Assembly (NCBI GenBank): GCA_025056175.1
Contig: JANWWK010000044.1
Coordinates: forward strand, 1-33,782
DNA length: 33,782 bases
Origin: Anaerolineales bacterium
Lineage (GTDB): Bacteria > Chloroflexota > Anaerolineae > Anaerolineales > Villigracilaceae
Direction of reading: 5' to 3'
Translations under genes and position numbers: made by a program
Shown: piece after piece, positions 32,005 to 33,782 of the stretch
How positions within the stretch are numbered: the first letter of the stretch is position 1
Layout of the letters: each line of letters starts with the position of its first letter
Notes under the pieces: generated by a model
Databases searched by the model: none
Told to the model about the DNA's origin: nothing
The model's input: the letters and a program-made list of their open reading frames with translations, nothing else

Positions 32005-33465
32005 ATGAAAAAGCCGCTCGTTCGCACGGTCTGGCATGCGCTTGTGGCCATTTTTTTGCTGACCTCCTGCGGGGAAATTCAGACCGCGCCGTCGCCTGTC
32101 CTGCCTTATTATTTCGTCACCGCACCAGCCAACGCTACCCCCACACCCACGCCGTTTCAACCCTTTATCCCGGCCATCGGCGGGCAGCCGCTGGCTGCCT
32201 TACCCCCTACGCTTCCGCTCCAGCTCTCTGCAACCCTGCCGCCCCAGGTGGTGACGGCCACGCCCCTGCCAACAGCCATCCCTGCCACTCCACCGGCACC
32301 TCTGCTCAACACGCCGCCGACCCTGCTGGATGCACCGGATGTGATTACATTTCTCCTGCTCGGCTCCGATTTGCGTCCGGGGTCTTCGTATCGCACCGAT
32401 ACGCTGGTGATTGCCATCGTGCGCCCCCACGAGGGACAGGTTTCCCTCGTATCCATTCCGCGCGATTTGTGGGTGAATATCCCTACCGTGGGCATGAACC
32501 GCATCAACACGGCTTATCAGAGCGGTGAACTGACACGCTATCCGGGCGGCGGTCCCGGTTTGCTCCGCGATACCCTGCGCGAAAATTTAGGCTTGACGAT
32601 TGACCATACCGCTATGGTAGATTTCGACGGCTTTCGCCGCATCGTAGATACCCTGGGCGGAATTGATGTGCCAGTGGCCTGTTCTTACACCGACTGGCGT
32701 TTGATAGACCCCTCGCTTGACCCTTATGATGAAAACAATTGGACGCTCTTCACCACCGGGCAGGGATTGATTCACATGGACGGCGACTACGCCCTTTGGT
32801 ATGCCCGCTCGCGCTCCAAATCGAACGATTTTGACCGTGGACGCCGTCAGCAAGAAGTGTTGCGCGCGCTGTATGGGCAGGCCTTGCGCGCCGATGTATT
32901 CTCGCGCCTGCCGCAGCTATATGCCGATTTCCGCACCACCATCCGAACAGATGTGGGCTTAGACGATGTGCTGCAACTGGCACCGCTGGCACTCCACTTG
33001 AGCAATGCTGATATTCGCAGCTACTACATCGCCGGAGAGTTGGTCACGCCCTGGACAACACCCGGGGGAGCCTATGTCCTGCTGCCAAACACGGCGCTCA
33101 TCCAGGAGATGCTGCGGCAGGCCATCTCGCCTTCTCCCCGACAGCAGCAACGACAAACCTGGCAAGTCGAAATCCGCAACGGCACCCCGTACGACAATTG
33201 GGAGATGCTGGCCGCCGAACGGCTGAACTATGCCGGATACGAAACCACATTTCGCGCTTCGGACCACCGTAATTACGCCCAAACCCTGCTCTACGACCTG
33301 ACTCCCGACCAGGACAGAACGCGCTCGGCCAGTCTGCTGGCGGTGCTGGGACTGTCCGAATCGGCCCTGGTGGCCGTGCCTTCTCCGGGCGCACAAACGG
33401 CTTACGTGGTGATTCTGGGGATGGATTACGACCCTTGCTTTCGCCCGCAAGAACTGGCTCCTTAA
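32005..33465 (+). CDS. LytR-CpsA-Psr (LCP) family lipoprotein
   Basis: This 486-residue protein has a signal peptide with lipobox L-L-T-S-C (Cys22) and a long Pro/Thr-rich linker to about residue 105. The LCP catalytic domain spans about 112-285, with L-L-G-S-D-L-R, Y-R-T-D-T-L, S-I-P-R-D-L (Asp154), N-R-I-N-T-A, G-G-I-D-V and R-S-R-S-K-S-N-D-F-D-R-G-R-R-Q-Q (268-283). A LytR_C domain lies at about 388-480. LCP proteins transfer polyprenyl-linked glycopolymers to the cell wall. A lipoprotein anchor replaces the usual N-terminal helix. The ATG at 32005 is used; a TTG 18 bases upstream would only lengthen the n-region. It follows the LysM gene by 43 bases. Confidence 0.92.
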   Translation: MKKPLVRTVWHALVAIFLLTSCGEIQTAPSPVLPYYFVTAPANATPTPTPFQPFIPAIGGQPLAALPPTLPLQLSATLPPQVVTATPLPTAIPATPPAPLLNTPPTLLDAPDVITFLLLGSDLRPGSSYRTDTLVIAIVRPHEGQVSLVSIPRDLWVNIPTVGMNRINTAYQSGELTRYPGGGPGLLRDTLRENLGLTIDHTAMVDFDGFRRIVDTLGGIDVPVACSYTDWRLIDPSLDPYDENNWTLFTTGQGLIHMDGDYALWYARSRSKSNDFDRGRRQQEVLRALYGQALRADVFSRLPQLYADFRTTIRTDVGLDDVLQLAPLALHLSNADIRSYYIAGELVTPWTTPGGAYVLLPNTALIQEMLRQAISPSPRQQQRQTWQVEIRNGTPYDNWEMLAAERLNYAGYETTFRASDHRNYAQTLLYDLTPDQDRTRSASLLAVLGLSESALVAVPSPGAQTAYVVILGMDYDPCFRPQELAP

Positions 33466-33476
33466 TTGCAAACGCC

Positions 33477-33505
33477 GTGCAGGCGGGCTTTCCACGCGCC
33501 TGCAC
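33477..33505. other. hairpin downstream of the LCP gene
   Basis: GTGCAGGCG (33477-33485) and CGCCTGCAC (33497-33505) form a 9-bp stem with an 11-base loop, 11 bases past the stop codon. There is no T run, so it may stabilise the mRNA end or be a weak terminator. Confidence 0.45.
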
Positions 33506-33592
33506 TGCACCGCACATTTGTCGGAAACCGCCGATTGCCCGGCATCCTCCATCGGTTATGGACGCCAGAAAAACCTGGTAGGGCAAGGCGGG

Positions 33593-33782
33593 GTTTCAAT
33601 CCCTCAGTCGGGATAGGGGTGGTTTAGACTTATCAGGAGCGCAGGATATTATTTTTCGCTCCGTAGTTTCAATCCCTCAGTCGGGATAGGGGTGGTTTAG
33701 ACTGTTGTCGGAAAACGACATGGTGTTATGTCGAGTTGTTTCAATCCCTCAGTCGGGATAGGGGTGGTTTAGACTCCGACCA
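33593..33782 (-). CRISPR. CRISPR array, leader-distal end (three repeats, array continues right)
   Basis: Three identical 38-bp repeats lie at 33593-33630, 33666-33703 and 33738-33775. The plus-strand copy begins GTTTCAATCCCTCAGTCGGG and ends GGTTTAGACT. Spacers are 35 nt (33631-33665) and 34 nt (33704-33737), and a third spacer is cut by the window end. The minus-strand repeat ends in GGGATTGAAAC, the usual 3' end of type I and type III repeats that leaves an 8-base ATTGAAAC handle on crRNA. The array is therefore predicted to be transcribed right to left, with the leader outside the window. A small dyad, ATCCC/GGGAT, occurs inside the repeat. No cas gene is in the window. Spacer targets were not identified. 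Confidence 0.93.

Noticed and set aside
33506-33592. Further degenerate CRISPR repeats left of the first clear copy.
   Set aside because: No segment resembles the 38-bp repeat beyond a few bases, so the array is taken to end at 33593.

Overview
This 33.8 kb stretch of bacterial chromosome looks like Chloroflexota, most likely an Anaerolineae-type organism. That is an inference from several signs: many envelope proteins with long Pro/Thr-rich linkers after a lipobox or membrane anchor, a mevalonate kinase gene, an actinomycete-like short xylose isomerase, and frequent promoters whose -10 box lies only 6-8 nt before the start codon. No rRNA, tRNA, phage or IS element was recognised. Coding density is high.

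Layout. 48-2775: a coiled-coil protein, then a lipoprotein peptidyl-prolyl isomerase with a membrane-anchored Pro/Thr-rich protein. 2827-4179 (minus): ilvE and a small zinc-ribbon protein. 4263-6019: a CDF metal exporter, probably for manganese, convergent with a TlyA-type rRNA methyltransferase. 6097-8293: a tightly overlapping trio, UbiA-type prenyl-phosphate transferase, mevalonate kinase and FlK-like thioesterase. 8534-10236: an MFS transporter with a well-formed promoter, and an RRM/Gly-rich RNA-binding protein, separated by a bidirectional terminator. 10391-12318 (minus): an Lrp/AsnC regulator followed by a gene whose specificity residues identify tyrosine phenol-lyase. 12535-14934 (minus): a FAD oxidoreductase with a flippase-like membrane protein. 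14997-15503: a small redoxin.

15500-27202 (minus) is a xylan/xylooligosaccharide utilisation locus. Its transcription order is lacI regulator, sugar-binding lipoprotein, two permeases, GH43 beta-xylosidase, a lipoprotein GH8 enzyme fused to a degenerate GH26-like module, GH3 glycosidase and xylose isomerase. The GH8 lipoprotein would trim oligosaccharides outside the cell. The ABC system would import them, and the unsecreted GH43, GH3 and XylA would complete conversion to xylulose. No transporter ATPase and no xylulokinase are present in the window. The lacI gene has a near-consensus promoter surrounded by three almost identical 18-bp operators.

27290-28678 (minus) is a TPR protein. It is divergent from 28744-33465, an envelope/signalling operon of a membrane GAF-histidine kinase whose phospho-acceptor His is replaced by Gln, a membrane-anchored double-LysM protein and an LCP-family lipoprotein. 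The window ends inside a CRISPR array of three identical 38-bp repeats. The repeat sequence indicates transcription from the right, so this is the leader-distal end.

The strongest leads are the GH8/GH26-like fusion, the His-less kinase next to cell-wall genes, the three-operator lacI promoter, the coupled prenyl/mevalonate/thioesterase trio, and the recurring leaderless promoter geometry.
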